Source: Flavobacterium bizetiae (GTDB taxonomy: Bacteria > Bacteroidota > Bacteroidia > Flavobacteriales > Flavobacteriaceae). Taken from it: a stretch of 46,904 nt of DNA. The stretch is from the NCBI RefSeq assembly GCF_902804475.1, contig NZ_CADCSU010000025.1:1-46904 (forward strand), in the 5' to 3' direction. Positions within the stretch are counted from its first letter, which is position 1; every line of letters starts with the position of its first letter. A program made the position numbers and the translations under genes. Shown here piece after piece: positions 38,977 through 46,904 of the stretch. The notes under the pieces are model-generated. The model was not told the origin of the DNA, made no database searches, and saw only the letters and a program-made list of their open reading frames with translations.

Positions 38977-40107
38977 TTAATTTCGAAACCGGAAGGTTTT
39001 AGATTTTTTTGTTTTTTGGGCCGGTTTATAAATTGTTGCTTTAGTAAAAGTTTTTAATAAGCAATATTCTTCAATTGATTTCACACTGTATTTTTCACCT
39101 AAAGCATTTTCATTAAAAACATTATGTGTTTTATGATCGATATATGTAATACTCTGCAGTATACCGTGTCTATTTTTTGTGAGAATAGTATTGATGCCCG
39201 CTTTTTCCAATTGTATCGTAAAATCGCTTAGCGATACATGTTTTGTTTTTAAGAGTACTTTCTCAATGCTCAATTTAAGGGATGTTATATCTGATGATTG
39301 TCTAATTGTATTGCTTTGGAATTTTTCTTCTAAAAATTTCAAAGTTGGCTGTAAATAAAAATTACTCGCCTTGATTGGAACCCCCACTGTATTTCCTTTT
39401 TCATCCAGTATTCGATATAGCAATCCTTTTGATGTAAACATTTTAGAACACTCCTTTCCAGGGTCAGCCATAACATTATACTGTCTAAGTACTGCATTAA
39501 ACTCCTGAAGATTGCAATATTTATAAGTATTCAGAACCCTATTCAGAACATTACTAATTGATTTCATCGATGCTATTTTACCGTATCTTACTTTAGAAGT
39601 TGGTATTGGATCTAACGAAAATGCTTCTTTATTTTTTCTTCCCTCGGCTCTGACAAGTCTAAAAACTTTTTCTATTTCTTTTCGTGCTGGTTCTGATTTT
39701 TTTATAGCTAAAAGATGTAAATCTATTCTTTTTCCATCCCGTTGAATATTAGTAGTAATAAGGTGCAGATGCGGGTGTCCTGCATCGTGATGCTGATATA
39801 TTAAATAGGGCTGTTTGCTAAAGCCTATTTTTTCCATATAAGTATCTGCAACTTCAATTAAGACTTCTTTAGAGAGGTTATCTAACGGATGAAAGTTTAA
39901 AGAAATATGGACGGTATTCCTTTTTGTAATTTCATTCAGTTTTGCGCGATTCAAAAAGCGATTCATTTTTAATTTGAAAGTCAGTTTTTCTAATTCTAAT
40001 GGGAAATTAGCCGCCTTAATGCACTCACCAGCCCCAGTTTTGACTTTATTTTCATTATAGGTCAGAATGCTGGCTATCGAATGGCTCATTTTTATAATTG
40101 TAACCAT
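38977..40107 (-). CDS. mobB: Relaxase/mobilisation nuclease (MobB-type, HUH)
   Basis: This 376-residue protein resembles MobB relaxases of Bacteroidota mobilisable elements, which nick oriT and lead a DNA strand into a recipient. The HUH metal motif is His111, His113 and His115 in HDAGHPHLHLI, and an N-terminal Tyr17 (SILTYNENKV) is placed as a catalytic tyrosine. The C-terminal part (about 175-376) is less conserved and ends in a basic tail. The start overlaps the end of the upstream accessory gene by 16 bp, which suggests translational coupling. No coupling protein or integrase is seen in the window, so mobility would depend on other elements. Confidence 0.85.
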   Translation of the reverse strand: MVTIIKMSHSIASILTYNENKVKTGAGECIKAANFPLELEKLTFKLKMNRFLNRAKLNEITKRNTVHISLNFHPLDNLSKEVLIEVADTYMEKIGFSKQPYLIYQHHDAGHPHLHLITTNIQRDGKRIDLHLLAIKKSEPARKEIEKVFRLVRAEGRKNKEAFSLDPIPTSKVRYGKIASMKSISNVLNRVLNTYKYCNLQEFNAVLRQYNVMADPGKECSKMFTSKGLLYRILDEKGNTVGVPIKASNFYLQPTLKFLEEKFQSNTIRQSSDITSLKLSIEKVLLKTKHVSLSDFTIQLEKAGINTILTKNRHGILQSITYIDHKTHNVFNENALGEKYSVKSIEEYCLLKTFTKATIYKPAQKTKKSKTFRFRN

Positions 40108-40487
40108 TGTTCAGCAATTTTTTGATTGTGGTTTCTGATCTCTTCTATTTTGCTAAAAAGGATTTTTTTTTCAAGATCGAGTATGGAAAGCTCTTGCTTA
40201 ATTTCAAAGCAGGAGTCTGCTGTATTGATATTTTTTGCTATTTGATTAATATTTTTTCCAATAGCATTTAATTCATTGTTTAACACGATTGTTTCTTCCA
40301 TCAAATCATCTAAAGATCGATTTCGGTAAGTGGTTACAATTGGTTTATTAAATAAATGTTTTCGAATGAATTCACTTAAGCCGCGGCATGTACTTACTGT
40401 AAACTTGCCTTTAAGTTGACTGTATTCTTGCATTGTAAATCGCACTGTTACATTGCGATTTCTGTTTGATTTTTCTTTTCTCATCAT
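40092..40487 (-). CDS. mobA: Mobilisation accessory protein (MobA/MobC-like, ribbon-helix-helix)
   Basis: This 131-residue basic protein matches the small relaxosome accessory proteins that bind oriT and help the relaxase. The N-terminal stretch RNVTVRFTMQEYSQLKGKF fits a ribbon-helix-helix DNA-binding arm, and LNNELNAIGKNINQIAKNIN in the middle is the recurrent signature of these proteins. It precedes and overlaps the relaxase gene, the usual order. The spacer at 40488-40769 upstream is the expected location of oriT. Confidence 0.82.
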   Translation of the reverse strand: MMRKEKSNRNRNVTVRFTMQEYSQLKGKFTVSTCRGLSEFIRKHLFNKPIVTTYRNRSLDDLMEETIVLNNELNAIGKNINQIAKNINTADSCFEIKQELSILDLEKKILFSKIEEIRNHNQKIAEQWLQL

Positions 40488-40531
40488 CTTTCATTTTCAT
40501 TATTATCAAAATTTTATTTTATTGTGTCTGT

Positions 40532-40598
40532 TGTCAAGTTGCCCTTTTCCGAGATATAATAGAAAAATAGTTGGAAGGATATGTATAGATACTTGACA
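40532..40598. other. Inverted repeat upstream of mobA, candidate oriT region
   Basis: TGTCAAGT (40532-40539) and ACTTGACA (40591-40598) form an exact 8-bp inverted repeat 51 bp apart, within the spacer directly 5' of the mob genes, where oriT normally lies. No known nic consensus was recognised. Confidence 0.3.
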
Positions 40599-40769
40599 CT
40601 GGTAAGAGCGTTATGATCTCAGGTTAAATAAAACTAAAACGAATTTATAAATAAAAATGCAGATATGAAATCCTCATCATTTTTTGATTGGGATCGAGAT
40701 GATTGATTCAGAAACCTTGAATCTATTTGTAGTGAAAAATAAATATGATTTGGTTAAGTTAATCGAGAT

Positions 40770-41231
40770 TTAATTAACATTTTCCTTGTGAAGTCTGATC
40801 ATTTCATAGAATTGATTTTCAAATCTTTCAGTTCTCCATATTTTTTCCTGCTCTTTTTTTTCCTCAATCTGTCTTTCTAAATTGCTATTGTATTGAATAA
40901 GCTGTTCTTTTGTTTCCTTTTCCTGATTTTTTAGAGTTTTAGTAAACTGATTTCTTTGCTCTAAGTTGGCTTTATATTGGATGTAAAATGCCAAGAAAGT
41001 TAAAATGGCCCCTGCTAATGCTATAAAGGGACCAGCTATACCATTTATAGTATCTCCAATAGCTCGCTTTTTATTGTAATCAACAAAAGATATACTTTCT
41101 CTTGTTAACAGCCAGGGAAGAAAAATTACCGATATAAAACCTATAATTAATATGATATATAATCCTGTTTTTAAATAGCCTTTTTCCTTTTGTTCAATAT
41201 TTTTCCAAATTTCTTTTAAATCTTCAAACAT
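40770..41231 (-). pseudogene. Truncated phage abortive-infection-like membrane protein (PutAbiC type)
   Basis: This 153-residue frame has two membrane segments (about 23-43 and 57-85), a charged coiled coil (about 90-140) and ends at ERFENQFYEMIRLHKENVN. Proteins called putative phage abortive infection protein start in the same way, and the FENxFxxxxxLHxxxVN motif marks the beginning of their main conserved domain, with a couple of hundred residues to follow. Here a stop arrives right after the motif. The missing part is not visible in the spacer toward mobA, so the 3' end was probably replaced during insertion of the mob segment. It is likely non-functional for defence. Confidence 0.6.
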
Positions 41232-41369
41232 AATTTTTATTAATTATAAATTACTTTAATTAGCAACTCTATCACTTAAAATATGTCATGCTAAAATCAC
41301 TCAATTAAGAATTTTTGCATTGTACTTTACGTCTAAAAAATGTAATGCATTTATAGTGCAGAGATGCCA

Positions 41370-42080
41370 TTATGATAGGTCTTTATTTCGATCTTTTTTA
41401 ACACCTTCCAAAAAATCTTTTTTAGCCGCAATAACTATTGAGCACATATTTTTATGATAAATAAGAGCTGCAACCACGCAAATGCAGTTCTCTATATCTC
41501 CATTGTCTTCAAGATAGTCGGAATCTGTACGATTCATGGTTCTAATATTATACATAAATATATCTTCATGACCTGAAACTAAAAAATCATTTTCTCTTAT
41601 TACATAATCATAAAATAATCGACCAATTCCCATAAGTTTTTCGTTCTCCTCATCTCCTTCAGCAATTATTTCAACTTCAAATTCTTTTGGTAATGGTTTT
41701 TTATATTTATTATAAAAAATTCCCTTAAAGTTTTTTATGTGTAATTTTTTTAAATCATCATAACTGAAGTCAACAGCCATTACTTTATCACCTGCGAAAA
41801 ATAATCTGTCAGCCCAGCTTTTTCGACGTATTATGGACTTAACTGATTTTCTAGTCAATTCAGTTTGATTATCATCATTATTGTTCATTACGCCAATAGC
41901 ATCTCGTATTTCTTGGTCAATTTGAGAGTATTGATTGTTACAGTCAAAACATGCTGGCACGACTAATCTGTTAACTTTAAACTCATCTCCGTAACCAGCA
42001 AATAAATTTTGAGCTGGAATGTGTTCACGTGTAATATTTTCCTCTGGGAAATCATTTCCACAATTGTAGCATATTGGCAT
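41370..42080 (-). CDS. HNH-endonuclease-like protein with zinc-binding cysteines
   Basis: This 236-residue protein has Cys4-x2-Cys7 (CYNCGNDF), REHIPAQNLF with His20, and Cys44-x2-Cys47 (CFDCNNQYS), the layout of a zinc-stabilised HNH nuclease core at the N-terminus. The remaining 180 residues are mixed alpha/beta and not recognised. HNH proteins of this kind are often defence nucleases or homing-like enzymes, but there is no partner methylase or other restriction gene next to it. It stands alone between two spacers of about 110-140 bp on the minus strand. Confidence 0.65.
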   Translation of the reverse strand: MPICYNCGNDFPEENITREHIPAQNLFAGYGDEFKVNRLVVPACFDCNNQYSQIDQEIRDAIGVMNNNDDNQTELTRKSVKSIIRRKSWADRLFFAGDKVMAVDFSYDDLKKLHIKNFKGIFYNKYKKPLPKEFEVEIIAEGDEENEKLMGIGRLFYDYVIRENDFLVSGHEDIFMYNIRTMNRTDSDYLEDNGDIENCICVVAALIYHKNMCSIVIAAKKDFLEGVKKDRNKDLS

Positions 42081-42191
42081 CTTTAAAATATTAGTTTTGT
42101 AAATTAGACATAGCGGGTTGTAGGTTTAAGATAAAATCTTTTAATTTAAAATTTGGCATTTTTGCTTAAAGAGCTGTAATAAGTCGAGTTG

Positions 42192-42803
42192 CTAACCTTC
42201 CAAATCTCTTTTGAATTGATTTTTGTAATAGTCGACTTGGACATCATAATCTATTGGTTTATAACCTAAATTCATTTCAATAATAATTTCTTCTTCTATT
42301 TTTTCAATCAGCATAGACATTTCTTTAGGATTTGGAATTATTACATTTGCTTCTTTTTTTCTCATTACTCCGCCATTTGAATGTACATACATATACATAT
42401 TGTAAAAGACGTCTGAAATTGTATGCAACTTGATTTTTAAATTATTTGAATTTGTGAGATAAGCATTAGATAGGATTTTTAGTCTTGCAATTTTACTTGT
42501 GACAATTTCTCGGTTATTTATTTCTATAAAGTGTATTTGCTGCTTCATAGTTTTTCTCATCTCTTTCGTAATTTCATTACTTGTTTCAAGTGAGTTTAGA
42601 TTTTTTTCTATACCGTGAAAAAGGGAAAAGAGGATTCGATAGTAACCAATTATAAATTGAAGTATTTCTAAAATTTCTTCAAGTTTAGCCAGTCTTAATT
42701 GTCGTTTCAGATTTTTTCTAGTCATTACAATCGTGATTATTGAAATTGTAATAGCAATTAATGAAATTAACATTGTAATGATTTTAAAAGATTCAGCTTC
42801 CAT
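42192..42803 (-). CDS. Unknown protein with one N-terminal membrane segment
   Basis: I do not recognise this 203-residue protein. A single hydrophobic segment (about residues 6-28, IITMLISLIAITISIITIVM) is followed by a basic patch (TRKNLKRQLR) and a long, mostly helical, charged region to the end (KDLEG-like charged tail). The layout is that of an inner-membrane anchored cytosolic domain. It lies alone on the minus strand between spacers that share short motifs with other spacers of the region (GGAACG, AAATTAAGTCT, GCGGGTT). Confidence 0.55.
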   Translation of the reverse strand: MEAESFKIITMLISLIAITISIITIVMTRKNLKRQLRLAKLEEILEILQFIIGYYRILFSLFHGIEKNLNSLETSNEITKEMRKTMKQQIHFIEINNREIVTSKIARLKILSNAYLTNSNNLKIKLHTISDVFYNMYMYVHSNGGVMRKKEANVIIPNPKEMSMLIEKIEEEIIIEMNLGYKPIDYDVQVDYYKNQFKRDLEG

Positions 42804-42964
42804 AAGTTTCTTTTTTAGAAAAATGTTGATTTGATTTTTGTTAACGTTCCTTTGCAGGAATAGGCGTGAGGTTAAATTAAGTCTTATCTTAGGATTTGCT
42901 CAAACACCCCAAATACAAAACACTTTTAAATTATGTTAAATGCCTAAATCTCTTATACCATGTA

Positions 42965-43840
42965 TTATATTGCGTTATATCTTATTATTTTAAATATCTC
43001 TGCTTTTAGCTCTTCTATATTTTGTTTTTCTAATAAAGTGTCTAATTGTTCTAAATATGACTCATCTGTACAGCTTACATATTTTTGAGCTTGCTTATAT
43101 ACAACGGCGTCAACAAGCATTCTTAAATATGGAGGAAAGTCGCTTGTACGGTTTGCTTTAATAAATAATCTATTACCTGACAGCGGGAATAAATAGTCGT
43201 CTTGATAGACTTTAGGATTTTCGCTTTGAAATACTACTGGATTGTCAGAACATAGAAAAGGAAAATTTTCATGATTTTGAACTATTGAATACGGTGTTGT
43301 ACAATTAACTCCACGAATTGAATCCATCAAGGAGTTATAGTATTTAAAACCTTTCATGAACTCTGGATTATTTTTAAATTCCTCTTCTGTCACTTTCTGT
43401 CGTTCCCCACTTTTATTTACAATCTTTAAGCCTAAACTTCCTAAGTCAGTATTTTGTAAAATTTCTTTCAAATCATTTGTTCGATGTGGTAATCTCCAAT
43501 ACATGAGGCTTACAAAGTGATTGATTCGTGGCATCTCTTCTTCAGTTACATTATAATTTGTTGTGTAATCTGAATTAGTAATTCTTTTAATTAAAGTCGC
43601 CATTTCATTGTCAAAATCCGAATAGCTAGACTCTATATAATCATTTTTTTTATCTCCAAATATTACAGTATTAGCGTTTTTTTCGAAAAAGAAAGATTCT
43701 GGTGAAAATTCTTTTCCATTTTTTAGAAAACGTTTTTCTTGAACATTAAAGATTTTTAAAAATCCAGATTGCTTAGTAAAACCTTTGAGATAAAAAATAG
43801 GTAAATAATGATGTCTCCAGGAAATATTATTCATTTGCAC
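42965..43840 (-). CDS. DUF4238-family protein
   Basis: This 291-residue protein begins SWRHHYLPIFYLKGFTKQ, the motif by which DUF4238 proteins are recognised, and continues with FLKIFNVQEKRFLKNGKEF and a LCSDNPVVF segment near residue 200 that is also typical. The biochemical function of the family is unknown to me; members are scattered on genomic islands and are sometimes found near defence genes. It lies 46 bp after the lipoprotein gene and could be co-transcribed with it. Confidence 0.75.
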   Translation of the reverse strand: MQMNNISWRHHYLPIFYLKGFTKQSGFLKIFNVQEKRFLKNGKEFSPESFFFEKNANTVIFGDKKNDYIESSYSDFDNEMATLIKRITNSDYTTNYNVTEEEMPRINHFVSLMYWRLPHRTNDLKEILQNTDLGSLGLKIVNKSGERQKVTEEEFKNNPEFMKGFKYYNSLMDSIRGVNCTTPYSIVQNHENFPFLCSDNPVVFQSENPKVYQDDYLFPLSGNRLFIKANRTSDFPPYLRMLVDAVVYKQAQKYVSCTDESYLEQLDTLLEKQNIEELKAEIFKIIRYNAI

Positions 43841-43886
43841 ATAGATTATAAAAATGAATGTAGCGTTTTTTCACTTGGTAATTTTT

Positions 43887-44728
43887 CTATTCTTCAATAT
43901 ATGTTTTATTTCCATATTTGTCTAAATACAGAAGTTTCATTTCGCTTGTTGGAATATAGCCTTCAATATTCTTATCGTAATTTTCTCCGTGATAATAGAT
44001 GTCATAAAATCCATCTTTTTCCTCTCCAATGTCAAAAACATCACCTTTAATTAGATACATTTTTATTTTGGTAGAATAATCACTTTTTTTATAGATATAG
44101 CTTTTTTCAGTTATTATTTCTCCTGAATTTGCACTTATATCAGTATCTTCTCTTTTTACAGTTGAAATTTCTTTATCGTTCGAAGCATCTTGGCTCAAAT
44201 TTTCCGCCCCTTCATTTTTACTTGCTTGTTTATTCATTGCATTTTGTATCATTTTGTAATTCATAAAAATGCTTTGTAATTCTTCAACAGGTACAATTCC
44301 CTCAACAAGAAGTTGGTTGTCTTTTTTTATTTTTTGAAGTGTGTATTTGTAATCTAATTGTTTTGTCATCATTTCATTTATGACAGAAATTATCAAATTT
44401 CCTCTGCTCTTTTCTTTCAATGTTTTTATCAATTCTTCAGAGAACTTAAACGAAATCTGCGTAGCACAATCGCATTTTTTTAAATCTTCATCTTTATCTG
44501 TTGGTCTTACGTTTACAAGCTCAATATTTTCATTAACAAATTTATCAATACTTTCATCATCTTCTACACCTAACATTGCAAAAGCCATTCCTGAATTCTT
44601 TTTCATTTCTTGAGTGATCAGGTCTTTTGCTAACTTTATTGCTTCTTCATTGTCAAATCTGGTTGATTTGAACAGCTGGAAAAAATTAGTAATAATATTA
44701 TTGATAGTAGAGTAAATTTAATTTTCAT
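43887..44728 (-). pseudogene. Lipoprotein gene with SH3-like C-terminus, split by a frameshift
   Basis: The main frame (43887-44606, 239 codons) starts at an internal Met without signal sequence and ends with an SH3-like beta domain (about 170-230). Upstream, in another frame, ATG at 44726-44728 opens a perfect lipoprotein signal, MKIKFTLLSIILLLIFSSC, with the lipobox Cys at position 19, and runs into a stop after 30 codons. The main frame is open upstream through FDNEEAIKLAKDLITQEM, so one single-base change near 44670-44680 would join them into one lipoprotein of about 280 residues. This may be a true mutation or a sequencing error. Function unknown. Confidence 0.7.
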
Positions 44729-44908
44729 TTCTTATTTTGTTTTACTTTGTTTTTTACACATTTTTGATTTGCTTTTTGCTAATGTTTCGCGACTTTTTGA
44801 ACTTTATCATCACTGAGTTCTTTCGTTTAAGATAAAATTTAAAAAAAAATTTAAACCTAAATTTTCCATACAAATTTCAATCTTGCAAAACGGCCCTTAT
44901 AAATCGTT

Positions 44909-45788
44909 TTAATATTCATTTATAGTAAATTCAGAACTGCATCTCTTCCAAAATAGTCCATTTGAAGCATTACTTTTTAATCTATCTATTTCGTAAATAC
45001 CTTTAAATTTATATCCAACATTTCCTAGTACATCTTTGTTATAAAAAAATACAATTCGTAATTCAGTAGTTTTTATTATATTATTAAAATGACTACTTCG
45101 TTTCACATTATCAAAATGTGATTCATTAATAATATTATCATTATCACTAAAAATATTTAACCAACCACTTCGACTTTTTTCAGCTGGCCACCAAATTATA
45201 AAGTTTTTTTTTCGGATGTTTGATTGCACCTTGTCTTAAAAATCCACGTTTTGTTTTTGAAAAGTCTGCATCAAAAAGATGACAAATGTCTTCAATACTT
45301 TTAAATATAATTTCATCTACTTCGTGAATTTTCTTTTTAGATTTCCAATAATTAGGATTTTGTTCACGTTCTGGTTGCCAAGGTTTGAATGTTCCATTTT
45401 GTTTTTGACTTTCAGTTTCTTCTCTAATAAGGTTTACTATAGAATCTATGTCATTGTGAATTTTTGAAAGATCATTTCTACAATCGATAACAAAAAGACA
45501 ATGTCCGGTTTTTTCTTCAATTTCGTTTTTTCTAATTTCATCTGCAATTATTCTCTCAGGGGAATCATAATGTGCAGGTTCGTTAACTTCTATATGGATT
45601 TTAAATTGCGGAAGATAGACATCTGTTAAAGCATATTTTTCAATGTGACGGTTTACATATTGTTGCGGAACGAATTTTATTTCGTCATTATCCAATTTAT
45701 GCCATAATCTTGTTAGACAGTAATTTTCTAAAGCTTTAAAACTCGTTTTTTGAAGTAGTCTGGAAATATATTCAACTTTTGGATTCAT
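44909..45788 (-). pseudogene. PD-(D/E)XK-nuclease-like gene split at an A9 tract
   Basis: Two frames, 45180-45788 (202 codons) and 44909-45229 (106 codons), join when one A is removed from the A9 run on the minus strand (T9 at 45204-45212): HPKK then continues as NFIIWWPAEKSRSGW, giving about 292 residues. The N-terminal half has TDVYLPQFKIHIEVNEPAHY followed by LFVIDCRND, a pattern like small PD-(D/E)XK endonuclease domains, though the usual Lys is Asn (EVN), so catalysis is uncertain. The C-terminal half is not recognised. The tract may be a sequencing slip, a fixed mutation or a phase-variable switch. Confidence 0.65.
45204..45212 (-). repeat. A9 homopolymer at the frameshift junction
   Basis: Nine consecutive A on the minus strand encode Lys-Lys-Lys in the shorter frame. 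Eight would restore the long frame. Tracts of this length slip during replication and are also weak points in sequencing. Confidence 0.85.
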
Positions 45789-45988
45789 TTTGTTATTTTT
45801 TTTGCTCGGAAAGGTAGTTTATGATGGTTTATGCCTTGAAGATGTAGTGGATGAAGGAACGCTAAATTTTCGGTTAATGACTATCACAAGTAAAAAAGCA
45901 ATTTGAAATAAAGCCAAATCCTAAAATATTATCAAACGAAGTTTAGTGGGCTGTGGTTCTTTGTCGTGTTGTCAAATTTGCCATTGCT

Positions 45989-46537
45989 TTATTGCCCAAT
46001 CTGAGGAATTATAATGGCTGTATCCAGAAATTTTCTACTAGATTTTTGTCCAAATTTTTTTTGAATTGCTATTTCACTTGTCAAATTGAGGTTTTCATAT
46101 GTTGTTTGTAAACTGTCAATTTCGGTTTGGTCCAAAGTAACTTTACTTGTTAAAATGCCAAGCATTTGGTTGTTAAAATAGTCAATATTTTGTTGCTGCT
46201 CCTTAGTTAATGCTGTCATATTCTGAAGTCTTACTTTGTGAAGTAAAAAATGGCTATTATCTGAAACATAACGGTTGTCAAACGAGACGAAGATTACTAC
46301 TGCTGATGATTCAATTGGTCCGCAGGAATGTATATACAACTTAGCTTTTTTGTTACTAGGTAAATTTGTAATGAACTTATAGAATTCTAATGCTTGAAAT
46401 ATTTCTCCACCGGGACTCCCAAACATAATATGAACTTCCTCACTACCGCTGTCTAAAGCCATAGATATTTGGATTTCAAGTCCAAGTCTATTTAGTTTGT
46501 TAATTCTATTTCCGCAAAATATTATTTCTGTCGTCAT
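45989..46537 (-). CDS. ClpP/crotonase-fold serine protease-like protein
   Basis: This 182-residue protein resembles ClpP and its phage- or island-borne relatives. FGSPGGEIFQALEFYKFI (residues 39-56) matches the ClpP oxyanion strand and helix. IESSAVVIF (75-83) supplies the nucleophile, Ser77 or Ser78, and FLLHKV (97-102) the catalytic His100. It is shorter than housekeeping ClpP (about 195-225 residues), lacks the usual GxASMA nucleophile elbow, and has no ATPase partner nearby. It may be a stand-alone peptidase or a component of an accessory system. Sequence outside the core is divergent, so an inactive or altered role is possible. Confidence 0.7.
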   Translation of the reverse strand: MTTEIIFCGNRINKLNRLGLEIQISMALDSGSEEVHIMFGSPGGEIFQALEFYKFITNLPSNKKAKLYIHSCGPIESSAVVIFVSFDNRYVSDNSHFLLHKVRLQNMTALTKEQQQNIDYFNNQMLGILTSKVTLDQTEIDSLQTTYENLNLTSEIAIQKKFGQKSSRKFLDTAIIIPQIGQ

Positions 46538-46695
46538 ATTCTTATGTTTTTATAGGTAGATTACTATAATCACTAATATTTGTTTGTTTGGCTGTATCGC
46601 AGATTAAGGAAATCTAAACTTTTGTTTATAGTAGTTTACCAAGTATATAGCCTGCTTCAAATTAAGTCTAAACCCGCCATATTTTCAAACTGGGA
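46538..46695. other. Spacer with cassette-like motif
   Basis: No gene is seen. The plus strand carries AAATTAAGTCT (46659-46669), identical to 42874-42884, followed by AAACCCGCCAT, whose complement resembles the TAGCGGGTT of the spacer at about 42112-42120. Confidence 0.4.
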
Positions 46696-46904
46696 TTATA
46701 TGCAGTTTTTATAAATATTCTGTATTGGTTCTATAAAAAGTTTTATCTTTTCATTATCAATCTCCTTCAAATCGTCAATTAGTATGCTGTAATGAGATTT
46801 GTGTAGTTTTAACTTACCAATAGATAATGCAAATAAAAACTCTAATATAGCTTCGCCTTGATATTCATTTTTATGCTTTATAATTGTTTTTAAGAGTGTA
46901 TACA
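46696..46904 (-). CDS. Partial ORF running off the window end
   Basis: An open minus-strand frame ends with TAA at 46696-46698 and continues through the right edge of the window. The visible 68 residues include YQGEAILEFLFALSIGKLKL and KEIDNEKIKLFIEPIQNIYK. They look like a helical, charged C-terminus, but I do not recognise the family and the start lies outside. It continues the run of minus-strand accessory genes. Confidence 0.5.
   Translation of the reverse strand, partial: YTLLKTIIKHKNEYQGEAILEFLFALSIGKLKLHKSHYSILIDDLKEIDNEKIKLFIEPIQNIYKNCI

Noticed and set aside
43808..44050. Plus-strand frame of 80 codons opposite the DUF4238 and lipoprotein genes
   Set aside because: It spans the junction of two minus-strand genes and shows no protein-like features.
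44909..45229. Programmed ribosomal frameshift at the A9 run
   Set aside because: No transposase-like context, no downstream pseudoknot or upstream stimulatory site was noticed; an indel or variable tract is simpler.
38260..46904. Transposase or tyrosine/serine integrase for the mobile region
   Set aside because: No frame in the region shows DDE, HUH-transposase (other than the relaxase), tyrosine or serine recombinase motifs.

Overview
The window reads as chromosome of a Flavobacterium-like member of the Bacteroidota. It has three SusC/SusD outer-membrane pairs, a periplasm-sensing hybrid two-component regulator, AT-rich spacers and promoters with the phylum's TAnnTTTG -7 box. Genus-level placement is inference from style, not from a marker gene.

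Bases 1-30562 form a polysaccharide utilisation locus whose gene content points to decorated xylan (feruloylated and acetylated arabinoxylan). A first susCD pair (248-5292) is followed by six secreted enzyme genes on the same strand: GH43, an SGNH esterase, a three-module CE6/CE1/CE1 esterase, a second GH43, a GH3 with a PA14 insert, and a GH97. A hybrid two-component regulator (17712-21833) separates these from a second susCD pair (22396-26911). An inner-membrane GPH sugar:cation symporter (27074-28543, minus) and a GH8 enzyme resembling reducing-end xylose-releasing exo-oligoxylanase (29267-30562) diverge from a long spacer. Together they would bind and import xylo-oligosaccharides, strip acetyl, feruloyl, arabinosyl and galactosyl groups, cut the rest to xylose, and take it into the cytoplasm. 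No endo-xylanase (GH10/GH11) lies in the window. The promoters of susC1 and the GH8 gene share an almost identical operator/promoter module, which links these distant units in one regulon.

Bases 30637-37747 (minus strand) hold a compact susC-susD-S9 peptidase operon, probably for oligopeptide or glycopeptide use. It is visibly more GC-rich than its surroundings and looks acquired.

Bases 37748-46904 are mobile or accessory DNA. A spacer contains an elaborate nested inverted-repeat element and a near-perfect 18-bp palindrome next to a small helix-turn-helix gene. Then come mobilisation genes (relaxase and its ribbon-helix-helix accessory), a truncated abortive-infection gene, and a run of minus-strand accessory genes: HNH protein, unknown membrane protein, DUF4238 protein, a lipoprotein split by a frameshift, a nuclease-like gene split at an A9 tract, a ClpP-like protein and a partial ORF at the window edge. 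Several spacers here share short motifs, giving a gene-cassette look. No integrase, transposase, tRNA, rRNA or CRISPR array was seen.
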